A stretch of DNA of 64,000 nt from Subdoligranulum variabile (lineage in GTDB: Bacteria; Bacillota; Clostridia; Oscillospirales; Ruminococcaceae), in contig NZ_CP102293.1 of NCBI RefSeq assembly GCF_025152575.1, positions 1,984,001 to 2,048,000 of the forward strand, read 5' to 3'. A program made the translations under genes and the position numbers. Of the stretch, positions 1 through 7,998 are shown piece after piece. How positions within the stretch are numbered: the stretch's first letter is position 1; the number at the start of each line of letters is the position of its first letter. Under the pieces are notes generated by a model that had not been told where the DNA came from, did no database searches, and was given only the letters and a program-made list of their open reading frames with translations.

Positions 1-308
1 TGGCGGCCCGCCGTCCGGTGGTGGCCACCAACGTGGGCGCCTGCCGGGAGATCATCGAGGGGGCGGAGGACGGCCTCGGCCCGGCGGGGTGGGTGGTGCC
101 GGTCATGAGCCCGGCGGCCATCGCCCAGGGCATACTGGAGATCAGCCGCACCCCGGCCACCCTGCGCGCCCTGGCGGAGAACGGCTATCGCCGGGTGGTG
201 CGGTATTATCAGGATAAGGATTTTCTTTCGGCTTACCGGGCACTCTACCGGGAAGCCGTACAGACACAGGAGGTGAGAGAACCGTGGCAGGCATCGGCTT
301 TGAACTGA
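1..308 (+). CDS. pelF: PelF-type glycosyltransferase, C-terminal end (partial)
   Basis: The coding sequence enters from the left edge, with codon phase starting at base 3, and ends at 308, so only about 100 C-terminal residues are visible. The motif RPVVATNVGACREIIEG is the nucleotide-sugar-binding end of a GT4 glycosyltransferase of the PelF kind, followed by a helical tail ending YRALYREA. In Pel systems PelF is the cytosolic enzyme that polymerises the polysaccharide from a UDP-sugar. The identity is supported mostly by the next gene, which is clearly PelG. The two genes overlap by 25 bases, implying translational coupling. The substrate cannot be judged from this fragment. Confidence 0.8.
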   Translation, partial: AARRPVVATNVGACREIIEGAEDGLGPAGWVVPVMSPAAIAQGILEISRTPATLRALAENGYRRVVRYYQDKDFLSAYRALYREAVQTQEVREPWQASALN

Positions 309-1765
309 AAAAGGTCTTCCGGGGCGGCGGCGTCTTTGCGGTGCTGCGGGGCTATTCCCTCACCGCTGTGGTCACCGAGGGCCCCATGGTGCTCATGATC
401 GTGCTGCTCTTCACCCTGCAGCGGCTGCTGGCGGACAGCGGGGCTGCCTACCGGGTGCGGGAACAGTTCCTCTTTTTCATGACCTACGCCATGATCTTCT
501 CGCTGATTCTGGCCGACACCGTGCTGCTCTTTTTCGACCGGTTCATCTCGGACTGCATCTACGGCCGCCGTCTGGAGGATGTGCTCCCCGCCTTCTGCGG
601 GCTGGTCTTCTTCCTGCTGCTGGCGGGCGCTCCCGCCGCGGCGATCTACCTGCATACCCTGCCGGTGAGCGGCAGCGTGCGGATGGCCGCCGGACTGCTC
701 TTCTGCGTGCTGCTCATCCTCTGGGTGCAGATGAGCTGTCTGTCCGCCGTCAAGCGGTACGGGTATCTGCTGCTGGGCTTCGTGGCGGGCACCGTCACGG
801 CGCTGGTGCTGGCCTGGGCTTTTCTGCGGGGCGGCATGGACCCGCTGGCGGCGGCGCTGTGGGGCACCGCCCTGGGATTCTTGGTGCTGCTCTTCCTCTA
901 TATGGGGCAGCTGCTGGCCTGCTACCCCGCGGGCAGCTGGAATCTGCTGGTCTTTTTCCCGGCGCTGCAGCGCTATCCGGGGCTGCTGCTCACCGGACTG
1001 CTGCTGGGCCTGGGACTGTACGGCCACAACTTCGTCTTCTGGGCCAGCGATGCCCGGGTCCGGGTGTTTCCCACCGGGGTCTGCTGCGCCCGGTACGATG
1101 TGCCCGCCTTTTTCGCCACCCTGACCATCCTGCCCATGCTGGTGCAGTTCGTGGTGGGGCTGGAGACCCGCTTCGCCCGGCGGCACCGGGCCTATTTTGA
1201 CGCCATCCTCTACGGCGGCCGTCTGGAGGACATCCGCGCCGCCAAGCAGGAGATGGAGACCGCCCTCTACGCCGAACTGGCCCACATGCTGCAGCTGCAG
1301 TTCATCGTGGCGGTGGCGTCGGTGGCGTTTCTGGGCAATTTCCTCCAGACGGCGGGCCTGGACGAGACGATGGCCGGTACCTTCCGGCTGCTCTGCTTCG
1401 GCTACTGCCTGTACGGGCTGGTCAAGTGCGGCATCGTGGTGCTGCTCTACTTCGACGACCGCGCCGGGGCCTGCCGGGCGGCGGGACTCTTCGCGGCGCT
1501 GAGCGCGGCAGCCTCCCTGGTGACGCTGGCCACCGGCCCCGACACCTGGGGTGCCGGGTTCCTGGCGGCGGGGGCGGTCACCGGCTTCTGGGTACTGCGG
1601 CGGCTGCGGCGGTATCTGGGGGAGCTGGAATACCATGTGTTCTGCGAGCAGCCCCTTTTTGAGGAACCCCGGGACGGCGTGCTCTGCCGCGCCGAGGAAC
1701 ATCTGGCCCGGGCCGACCGGGCTTTTGCACAAAGGAGGCATCCCCGTGAAAAATATCGGGAATAA
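284..1765 (+). CDS. pelG: PelG, Pel exopolysaccharide membrane transporter
   Basis: 493 residues. The N-terminus MAGIGFELKKVFRGGG is the characteristic PelG start, and about twelve hydrophobic segments follow, as expected for this MOP-superfamily (flippase-like) protein that works with PelF to move the polymer across the membrane. The start is GTG at 284, nine bases after AGGAGGTGAG (268-277 region). The gene overlaps pelF upstream and the CotH gene downstream (20 bases). Family and role are well supported. Whether the polymer is true Pel (galactosamine-rich) or a related polysaccharide is not visible here. Confidence 0.9.
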   Translation: MAGIGFELKKVFRGGGVFAVLRGYSLTAVVTEGPMVLMIVLLFTLQRLLADSGAAYRVREQFLFFMTYAMIFSLILADTVLLFFDRFISDCIYGRRLEDVLPAFCGLVFFLLLAGAPAAAIYLHTLPVSGSVRMAAGLLFCVLLILWVQMSCLSAVKRYGYLLLGFVAGTVTALVLAWAFLRGGMDPLAAALWGTALGFLVLLFLYMGQLLACYPAGSWNLLVFFPALQRYPGLLLTGLLLGLGLYGHNFVFWASDARVRVFPTGVCCARYDVPAFFATLTILPMLVQFVVGLETRFARRHRAYFDAILYGGRLEDIRAAKQEMETALYAELAHMLQLQFIVAVASVAFLGNFLQTAGLDETMAGTFRLLCFGYCLYGLVKCGIVVLLYFDDRAGACRAAGLFAALSAAASLVTLATGPDTWGAGFLAAGAVTGFWVLRRLRRYLGELEYHVFCEQPLFEEPRDGVLCRAEEHLARADRAFAQRRHPREKYRE

Positions 1766-3497
1766 AATCGAGATCGCCCTGTTTGTGGTGCTGGCGGCCG
1801 CGGCAGTGGGGGTGGCGTTCTGGCGGCAGCCCGCCGCCCCGGAGGAGAGCATCCTCCTGCCGGAACCGGAGGCCACCGCCACGCCGGAAACGGGCCGGGA
1901 CATCAACACGGTGGGCATGGCGGAGAACAAGACTATCTACAGCGAGGACGACCCCGAAAGCCTTGTGTATTTCTACGTGACGGTGCAGCGGGGGGATGCG
2001 GGCTCGGACACCGACCATTCCTTTGCGGAGGTGAACAGCGCCGTCCGCTTTGCGGAGGACAGCCACGTGGACAACGACATCTATGCCCGGGCCATCGTGC
2101 AGGTGGGGGACGCCGACGGCCCCCGGCCCGGCATGCTGGGCTACGACGCCACCGCCAGCAACGCCACCATCCGGGTGCGGGGAAATTCATCCTCGGTGCG
2201 GCCCCAGAAGTCCTACAAGCTGGACCTGGACGACGAGGCGGGGCTGTGGCGGGGGCAGAGCAACATCGCCCTGAACAAACATACCTTTGACGCCACCCGG
2301 CTGCGCAACAAGCTCTACTTTGACCTGCTGCGCCCGGTGGAGGACATTTCCAGCCTGCGCACCCAGTTCGTGCGGCTCTACATCAAGGACGAGACGGCGG
2401 GGGAGACCACCTTCACCGACTACGGGCTGTTCACTCAGGCGGAGGTGCCCACCAAAAAATACCTGGCCAACCACGGCCTGGATTCCGAGGGGTATCTCTA
2501 CAAGGCCATCAGCTTCAACTTCGAGATGTCGGAGGGGCTGAAGAACTTCGACGACCCGGCCTTTGACCAGACCGCCTTTGAGAAGATCCTGAGCTGCAAG
2601 GGACGGCAGGACAACCAGAAGCTCATCGACCTGGTGAATCTCATCGCCGACCGCACGGTGGACATCAACACCATCGTGGGGGACTACATCGACCGGGACA
2701 ACTACCTGACCTGGCTGGCCTACAACATCCTGTTGGGCAACAGCGACACCACGGTGCAGAACTTCTATCTCTACAGCCCGCTGAACAGCCAGAAGTGGTT
2801 TTTCATCCCCTGGGACGGGGACAACTGCCTCCACTGGCAGGAGGACGACATCGAAGGGCTGACGGCCAGCTACGGCGGCTGGGAGCACGGGGTGGCCAAC
2901 TACTGGGGGGTGCTGCTGCACCAGCGGTTCCTGAAGGACGCCGACAACCGGGCCGCCCTGGCCGCCAGGGTGGACGAGCTCCACGAGACCATCAACGGGG
3001 AGACCGTCAGCGCGCTGGCGGAGCAGTACGACGGGGTGGTGCGGCCCTATGTCCTTTCCATGCCGGATTTTTACTACCTGGGCAACACGGCGGCGGAGCG
3101 GGAGACCATCCTGGCGGGGCTGGGCGACCAGGTGGAGCTGGCCTACCGGCAGTTTTACAACAGCCTGCACGAGCTGATGCCCTTCTTTATGTATGTGCCG
3201 GAGCAGGAAAACGGCACGGTGCGCTTTGTGTGGGAGGACGCCTACGACTTCGACAACCAGCCCATCACCTACCGGTTGCGGGTGGCGGCCACGCCGGACT
3301 TCGCCAGCCCGGCGGTGGATGTGGCGGGGCTGGACAGCACCGCGTACGAGGTGCCGTCGGCCCAGCTCCCGGCGGGGACCTGGTACTATGAGGTCACCGC
3401 CTCCACCCAGGACGGCCGCACGGCTCCCGCCATGAACAAGATCCAGGTCAGCGACGTCTACTATCCCGGCGTGGACCGGGTGGAGGTGACCGGATGA
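1746..3497 (+). CDS. CotH-kinase-family protein with N-terminal membrane anchor
   Basis: 583 residues from GTG at 1746, which has AAAGGAGG just upstream; longer in-frame starts lie inside pelG and were rejected. Residues 8-26 form one hydrophobic anchor. The body carries CotH signatures: IRVRGNSSSVRPQKSYKLDL, NKHTFDATRLRNKLYFDLLR, YGLFTQAEVP and the metal-binding-like FFIPWDGDNCLHW. The last 100 residues look like a fibronectin-III-type domain. CotH proteins are atypical protein kinases known from spore coats. The position here, between pelG and a VTC gene, points to a role in exopolysaccharide production or its control rather than sporulation. The substrate is unknown. Confidence 0.85.
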   Translation: MKNIGNKIEIALFVVLAAAAVGVAFWRQPAAPEESILLPEPEATATPETGRDINTVGMAENKTIYSEDDPESLVYFYVTVQRGDAGSDTDHSFAEVNSAVRFAEDSHVDNDIYARAIVQVGDADGPRPGMLGYDATASNATIRVRGNSSSVRPQKSYKLDLDDEAGLWRGQSNIALNKHTFDATRLRNKLYFDLLRPVEDISSLRTQFVRLYIKDETAGETTFTDYGLFTQAEVPTKKYLANHGLDSEGYLYKAISFNFEMSEGLKNFDDPAFDQTAFEKILSCKGRQDNQKLIDLVNLIADRTVDINTIVGDYIDRDNYLTWLAYNILLGNSDTTVQNFYLYSPLNSQKWFFIPWDGDNCLHWQEDDIEGLTASYGGWEHGVANYWGVLLHQRFLKDADNRAALAARVDELHETINGETVSALAEQYDGVVRPYVLSMPDFYYLGNTAAERETILAGLGDQVELAYRQFYNSLHELMPFFMYVPEQENGTVRFVWEDAYDFDNQPITYRLRVAATPDFASPAVDVAGLDSTAYEVPSAQLPAGTWYYEVTASTQDGRTAPAMNKIQVSDVYYPGVDRVEVTG

Positions 3498-4192
3498 TCC
3501 CCGCCTACCGCCACGAGCTGAAGTACCTGGTCAGTCAGGCCGAGTACCGTCAGCTCCGGACCGTGCTGCACTCGCTGCTGGGGCAGGACGCTCACGCCGG
3601 ACCGGAGGGCGTCTACCACATCCGCAGCCTCTACCTGGACGACCTCTACCACACGGCCTACCGCCAGAAGATGGCCGGGGTGGAAGTGCGCAAAAAATAC
3701 CGGGTGCGCATCTACGACTGCCGCACCGGGCATATCGCCCTGGAATGCAAGTACAAAAACGGCGCCTACATCCATAAGGAGGCCGTCCCCCTCACCGAGG
3801 CGGAGTACGGTGCCTTCTGCGGGGGCAGTCTGGGCTTTCTTTTGCAGAAAGACCAGCCGCTGGCCCGGCAGTTCTATGTGGAGGCCCGGGCCAACCTCAT
3901 CCGGCCCTGCGTCATCGTGGCCTACGACCGGGAGGCCTTCGTCAACGACGTGGGCACCGTGCGCATCACCTTCGACAAGGCCCTCACGGCCATGGACCCC
4001 CGGCAGGATCTCTTCGACCCCGCCGCTGCCGGCTACCACGTGCTGCCCCCGGACCAGATGATTCTGGAAGTCAAGTTTACCGGCATTCTGCCGGAGTATA
4101 TTCAAAGTATCTTTCGCGCGTACTCCTTTGTCAGGACGTCGGCCTCCAAGTTCTGCCTCTGTGCGGACCGGGTCCGGCATGTCCTGCGGTGA
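3494..4192 (+). CDS. VTC-domain (polyphosphate polymerase-like) protein
   Basis: 232 residues. It shows the VTC tunnel-domain pattern of strands rich in basic and acidic residues: YRHELKYLV at the N-terminus, VRKKYRVRIYD, LECKYKNGAYIHKE and, near the end, ILEVKFTG. Eukaryotic VTC4 uses this fold to make polyphosphate from ATP. Bacterial copies are usually small, stand-alone and next to CotH and DUF4956 genes, exactly as here. The start overlaps the CotH stop by 4 bases (ATGA). Whether this copy makes polyphosphate or handles another triphosphate is not shown by the sequence. Confidence 0.85.
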   Translation: MIPAYRHELKYLVSQAEYRQLRTVLHSLLGQDAHAGPEGVYHIRSLYLDDLYHTAYRQKMAGVEVRKKYRVRIYDCRTGHIALECKYKNGAYIHKEAVPLTEAEYGAFCGGSLGFLLQKDQPLARQFYVEARANLIRPCVIVAYDREAFVNDVGTVRITFDKALTAMDPRQDLFDPAAAGYHVLPPDQMILEVKFTGILPEYIQSIFRAYSFVRTSASKFCLCADRVRHVLR

Positions 4193-4223
4193 GCGCCGCG
4201 CCGAGCAGGAGGAATCTTTCGTT

Positions 4224-4895
4224 ATGACCTTTCAAGATCTGTTCAAAAAATCCGCCCTGGAACTCTTCCCCAACCAGATCGAACCGCTGACCCTCATCCT
4301 CACGCTGGTCATCGCCTTTCTTGTGGGCATGGGCATCTTTGCCGTCTACCGTCGCTGCTTCATCGGGGTGGTCTACGACCATGCCCTCAACCTCTCCCTG
4401 GTCATCATGACGCTGCTGGTGGCCGTCATCATCGTCACCATCAGCACCAACATCACCCTCTCCCTGGGCATGGTGGGCGCCCTGAGCATCGTGCGCTACC
4501 GCACCGCCGTCAAGAACCCCCTTGACCTGATGTTCCTCTTCTGGGCCATCACCTCGGGCATCGCCATCGGCGCCCAGTACTACTACATAGCTCTCGTGGC
4601 CTGGATCGTCGTCACCCTGGCGCTGGTCTTCCTCAAACGGATCAAGGGCAGCGCCGGCACCTATGTGCTCATCGTCACCTACCGCTCCGACCCGGCGGTG
4701 GAGGAGGCCGTCCGCCGGTGCCTGCATGCCCAGCCCGGCAAGTTCCGCTCCAAGGTGGTCAAGGGCGGTACCACCGAACTGACCATGGAACTCTACCTGA
4801 AAACCGACAACCTGAACATCACCCAGCCGGTGCAGAACATCGACGGGGTGCAGGATGTGACGCTGGTGGAGTACCGCGGCAACCTGGAGGCCTGA
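4224..4895 (+). CDS. DUF4956 family membrane protein
   Basis: 223 residues from ATG at 4224, preceded by AGCAGGAGGAA; in-frame upstream codons overlap the VTC gene and lack a good binding site. About four membrane helices occupy residues 15-135. The conserved DUF4956 stretch LSLGMVGALSIVRYRTAVKN lies between helices, and a soluble C-terminal domain (about 140-223) follows. The family has no known biochemical function but recurs beside VTC and CotH genes, so these three probably work together. It ends with TGATG, sharing a base with the next start. Confidence 0.85.
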   Translation: MTFQDLFKKSALELFPNQIEPLTLILTLVIAFLVGMGIFAVYRRCFIGVVYDHALNLSLVIMTLLVAVIIVTISTNITLSLGMVGALSIVRYRTAVKNPLDLMFLFWAITSGIAIGAQYYYIALVAWIVVTLALVFLKRIKGSAGTYVLIVTYRSDPAVEEAVRRCLHAQPGKFRSKVVKGGTTELTMELYLKTDNLNITQPVQNIDGVQDVTLVEYRGNLEA

Positions 4896-6277
4896 TGCAG
4901 GCCCGCCGATGGCTGCCGCTGCTGCTGTTGGGACTGGCGCTGGCGGCGGTGTCCCTGCTGCGGCTGCGCATCCCGCTGGCAACGGCACAGATCGACCCCT
5001 CGGACAAGCCGGTGACCAACCCCATGAAAGGGCTGGCCGCCTGGGGGGAGAACTACCGCCAGGACCCCTATGTGGCCTTCGCCTACGTGCCGGTGTCCTG
5101 GAGTGAGCTGGAGCCCCGGCAGGGGGAATACGACTTTGCGGCGCTGGAGGCGCGCTGCCAGTTTGCCCGGTGGCGGGCCGACGGGGTGCGGCTGATCCTG
5201 CGGCTGGTCTGCGACACCCCCACCGGGGAACGGCATATGGACATTCCTCAGTGGCTCTACGACGCCATGGACGGCGCCGGCACCTGGTACGACGGGGCCT
5301 ACGGCCAGGGCTTCAGCCCCGATTATGAGAACGAGGTCTTCCGCCAGGCGCACCGGGAACTGATCGCCGCCCTGGGGCAGCGCTATGCCGATGACCCCCA
5401 GCTGGCCTTTGTGGAGCTGGGCAGCCTGGGCCACTGGGGCGAATGGCATCTGGACACCGAGGCAGGGCTGCCGTCCTTTCCCACCCAGGAGGTCACCGAC
5501 GGCTATGTGCAGGATTACCTGGACGCCTTTGCGCCGGAACAGCTGCTGCTGCGCCGCCCCTATACCATCGGCCGGGACCAAGGGCTGGGGCTGTACAACG
5601 ATTCCTTCGGCCTGCCGGACTCCCACCGGGAATGGCTCTCCTGGATCGCCGACGGCTACCGGTCCGACCAGAACGGGGAATGGCTGCCCGGCATGCCGGA
5701 CTTCTGGCGGTTCGCGCCCTCGGGGGGCGAATTCTCCCCCGAAGAGGCGGACGGCTGGTACTTCACCGATGCACAGTTCCCCACTACGCTGGCCCTGCTG
5801 GAAGAAAGCCACACCACCTTTCTGGGACCCAACGCCCCGGCATACGGGGCGCTTTCCGGCACCGAGGCGGCCAACCTCCGCACCCTGGTGGCCGGGATGG
5901 GCTACACCCTGGGGGTGCGGCAGTGTACGGTGTGGCGCACGGCGTTTTCCCGCACGCTGCAGGCGGAACTCACCTGGGAGAATACCGGCCTGGCACCCCT
6001 CTACGGTGACTGGCCCGTCGCGCTGGAACTGCGGGACGGGACGGGGCAGACCGTCTGGTCGGGCCGCACCGGGGTGCCCTTCTCCGACTGGGGACCGGGA
6101 CGGCACACCGTGCGGATCTCGCTGCCGGGGGCGGGGGCCCTGCCCGGCGGAGACTACAGCTTCTGGGTAGGCATCGTGGACCCACTCACTGACGCCCCCG
6201 GCGTGGCCCTGCAGATGCAGACGCCCCGGGACGGGATGCTCTACCGGGCAGCGGGGTTTTCCCTGCCGGGGTCCTGA
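4895..6277 (+). CDS. DUF4832-domain exported protein of the Pel cluster
   Basis: 460 residues from ATG at 4895, coupled to the preceding gene by TGATG. An N-terminal hydrophobic signal or anchor (residues 6-26) is followed by the DUF4832/DUF4874 signature NPMKGLAAWGENY, a TIM-barrel-like glycosidase-related region with GSLGHWGEWHLDTE, and a beta-rich C-terminal domain (about 350-460). Such proteins resemble glycoside hydrolases and are probably extracytoplasmic. In this operon it may trim or modify the exported polysaccharide, but no activity is established. It is the last gene before a strong terminator. Confidence 0.8.
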   Translation: MQARRWLPLLLLGLALAAVSLLRLRIPLATAQIDPSDKPVTNPMKGLAAWGENYRQDPYVAFAYVPVSWSELEPRQGEYDFAALEARCQFARWRADGVRLILRLVCDTPTGERHMDIPQWLYDAMDGAGTWYDGAYGQGFSPDYENEVFRQAHRELIAALGQRYADDPQLAFVELGSLGHWGEWHLDTEAGLPSFPTQEVTDGYVQDYLDAFAPEQLLLRRPYTIGRDQGLGLYNDSFGLPDSHREWLSWIADGYRSDQNGEWLPGMPDFWRFAPSGGEFSPEEADGWYFTDAQFPTTLALLEESHTTFLGPNAPAYGALSGTEAANLRTLVAGMGYTLGVRQCTVWRTAFSRTLQAELTWENTGLAPLYGDWPVALELRDGTGQTVWSGRTGVPFSDWGPGRHTVRISLPGAGALPGGDYSFWVGIVDPLTDAPGVALQMQTPRDGMLYRAAGFSLPGS

Positions 6278-6281
6278 CAGA

Positions 6282-6315
6282 AAAAGCCGGTCGACCGAAA
6301 GGCCGACCGGCTTTT
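6282..6315. terminator. Bidirectional terminator after the Pel operon
   Basis: Stem AAAAGCCGGTCG.../...CGACCGGCTTTT with a GAAA loop and a T-run on both strands. It separates the rightward Pel operon from the leftward gene ending at 6327. Confidence 0.9.
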
Positions 6316-6326
6316 GTTGTGTGGGG

Positions 6327-7022
6327 TTATTCCACTTCCAGACCGTGCATGAAGCGGTGCAGGGCGGGCTTGAGGGGATCGTACAGACCCAGGATCTTGC
6401 CCACGCCGAAGGCGGCGATGACGGTGCCCTCCCGGATGCCGTGGAACTGGCGGAAGTAGGCCAGGGAGATGGCCAGGGCGATGAGGGAGACCGTGCAGTC
6501 AAAGCACATCTTGATGACGGGCAGGGGCTTGTCCAGCTTGTGGGCGATGACCTGCATGATGCCCTCGCCGGGCAGAGAGATCAGGTTGGGTGCCAGGTAG
6601 AAGAGGATGCCCAGGGCGATGAGCACCATGCTGATGGCCAGGTAGAGCAGCCGCACGCCGTAGACCACGGCGGGGGCGAAGGTCATCCGGGCCGGGTCCG
6701 GCAGGAAGAGGCCGGCCAGGAAGTTGGTGAAGTCGGTGAAGTAGCCGAACAGGGTGGTGCAGATCAGCTGCAGGATGCGCCAGGGCTGGAAATCGCGGCC
6801 CAGGATGACGAACTGGATCAGGATGTATGCCGAGAAAATGATGATGATCCAGGTGCCCATGGACAGGGAGGCGAAGATCTCGCTGAGGACGTAGGGGATG
6901 GAGTTCACCGGGGACATGCCCAGGTCGGCGGTGCCGGAGAAGGACACCCCCAGGGCCATGATGAAGAGGCCCATGCAGTAGACGAGGACACACTTTGCCA
7001 TTTTGATGCTTTTTTCTTTCAT
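6327..7022 (-). CDS. YczE/YitT-like integral membrane protein
   Basis: 231 residues from ATG at 7022 on the minus strand, with AAAGGAAAGG upstream; the much longer in-frame extension runs through the leader and has no binding site. Five or so hydrophobic segments, an early GVSFSGTADLGMSPVNSIPY motif and the LPGEGIMQVIA region match the YczE/DUF6198 group of membrane proteins. These are often encoded beside a regulator and are suspected transport or export helpers, but no function is established. It has its own near-perfect promoter and a long hairpin-bearing leader. Confidence 0.8.
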   Translation of the reverse strand: MKEKSIKMAKCVLVYCMGLFIMALGVSFSGTADLGMSPVNSIPYVLSEIFASLSMGTWIIIIFSAYILIQFVILGRDFQPWRILQLICTTLFGYFTDFTNFLAGLFLPDPARMTFAPAVVYGVRLLYLAISMVLIALGILFYLAPNLISLPGEGIMQVIAHKLDKPLPVIKMCFDCTVSLIALAISLAYFRQFHGIREGTVIAAFGVGKILGLYDPLKPALHRFMHGLEVE

Positions 7023-7179
7023 TCTTGCCTTTCCTTTCCCGTGGGGTATGCGCACTTCCGGCAGCCGGTGGGATCCCTCTGCCGTCCCTTCCTCCCGCTG
7101 CAGCAAGGCAGAGGGAAAGACCGCCGGTGGGGAAAACGGCCGGTACAGCCGTATGCTCATCGGCGGCCTTTGCGCAAGA

Positions 7180-7211
7180 GAAAGGAAGCCTGTTTTCACA
7201 GGCTTCCTTTC
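7180..7211 (-). promoter_or_regulatory. Strong leader hairpin upstream of the YczE-like gene
   Basis: Perfect 14-bp stem (arms 7180-7193 and 7198-7211) closed by a four-base loop that reads GAAA on the transcribed minus strand, a GNRA-type tetraloop. It sits about 160 bases before the start codon within the predicted leader (TSS near 7324). There is no clear T-run, so an RNA-stability or regulatory element is as likely as a terminator. Confidence 0.6.
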
Positions 7212-7330
7212 GGCAGAAATCCGCAATGTGGTGAAAAGCGGGCGCGCCGCCGGACCCTTTCCCCGGCCCGGCCACACCCGAAGCTGCTGTCTGCATACCA
7301 ATAGTAAGCATTCAATCAATAACAATGCTT

Positions 7331-7359
7331 ATTATAAGCAGGCAGATGGATTCTGTCAA
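7331..7359 (-). promoter_or_regulatory. Consensus promoter with overlapping palindrome (YczE-like gene)
   Basis: On the minus strand TTGACA (7354-7359) and TATAAT (7331-7336) are 17 bases apart, a perfect sigma-A promoter. The perfect palindrome TGCTTATTATAAGCA (7326-7340) covers the -10. An inverted repeat TAAGCATT (7305-7312) / AATGCTTA (7324-7331) spans the start site. These look like repressor operators. Confidence 0.8.
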
Positions 7360-7383
7360 GCAAAATTGCACAGATGTCCCGAA

Positions 7384-7408
7384 GTTGCGCCATAGTTGGT
7401 AGCGCAAC
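7384..7408. promoter_or_regulatory. Inverted repeat upstream of the XRE gene
   Basis: GTTGCGC (7384-7390) and GCGCAAC (7402-7408) form a perfect 7-bp inverted repeat with an 11-base spacer. It lies just upstream of a TATACT -10 candidate (7423-7428) for the XRE gene, for which I see no good -35. It may be an autoregulatory operator. Confidence 0.5.
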
Positions 7409-7453
7409 CGGCCCTTTTCCGGTATACTGGAGGCAGAAAAGGAGGCGTACAGA

Positions 7454-7804
7454 ATGTTCATAGCAACCTTGTGGGGCATTTTCAACCTGGCAGCGCTGGT
7501 GGGGATCACGGCGGTGCTGGGGTATCTGGTGTATCTGCTGATCCGGGCGCTGCGCAAATACCTGGCCACGGCGCCGGTCCGGCAGGAGAAGGCCCGGCAG
7601 GCCAGAACGCTGGGGGAGGTGCTGCGGCAGCACCGCACCGACTGCAGGATGACCCAGGAGTTCGTGGCGGAATCCCTGGGGGTCAGCCGGCAGGCGGTCT
7701 CCAAGTGGGAGAGCGGAAAGTCCGACCCCAGCACCACCAACCTCATGGCGCTGGCCCGGCTCTACGGCCTGCCGCCGGAGGAGCTGCTGCGGGAAGCGGA
7801 GTAA
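7454..7804 (+). CDS. Membrane-anchored XRE-family regulator
   Basis: 116 residues from ATG at 7454 with AAAAGGAGG upstream. Residues 5-30 form a membrane helix. Residues 50-112 are a helix-turn-helix of the Cro/XRE type with the typical MTQEFVAESLGVSRQAVSKWESG sequence, shown here in part as QAVSKWESGKSDPS. Small XRE proteins with an N-terminal membrane helix are known but uncommon; the anchor suggests signal input at the membrane. It is divergent from the YczE-like gene, whose promoter palindrome it may bind. Confidence 0.85.
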   Translation: MFIATLWGIFNLAALVGITAVLGYLVYLLIRALRKYLATAPVRQEKARQARTLGEVLRQHRTDCRMTQEFVAESLGVSRQAVSKWESGKSDPSTTNLMALARLYGLPPEELLREAE

Positions 7805-7852
7805 AGGCGCGGGGATAAAAAGCCGAAATGCGGGGGAAGCCTGCGGTTTCGA

Positions 7853-7881
7853 TTGAAATTTCAACGGAAATATGTTAGGAT
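7853..7881 (+). promoter_or_regulatory. Promoter of the glycogen synthase gene
   Basis: TTGAAA (7853-7858), 17-base spacer, TAGGAT (7876-7881). It gives a leader of about 110 bases before the ATG at 7999. Confidence 0.65.
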
Positions 7882-7998
7882 TTCTGTATAGGCTCATGGG
7901 ATGGTGGACCCGTCCCGGGGCCGGACACGGCGGGCGCGGGCCCTGCAGGGGCGCGCGGCGCGGTGCCAGTGAACGAGCAATCGAAAGGAAGAGAACCT

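Noticed and set aside
245..1930. Long leftward ORF antisense to pelG and the CotH gene
   Set aside because: Spurious composition (Gln/Gly/His-rich), no plausible start; the plus-strand genes are unambiguous.
7963..7998. GTG start 12 codons upstream of the glgA ATG
   Set aside because: No ribosome binding site, while ATG at 7999 has GAAAGGAAG at good spacing.
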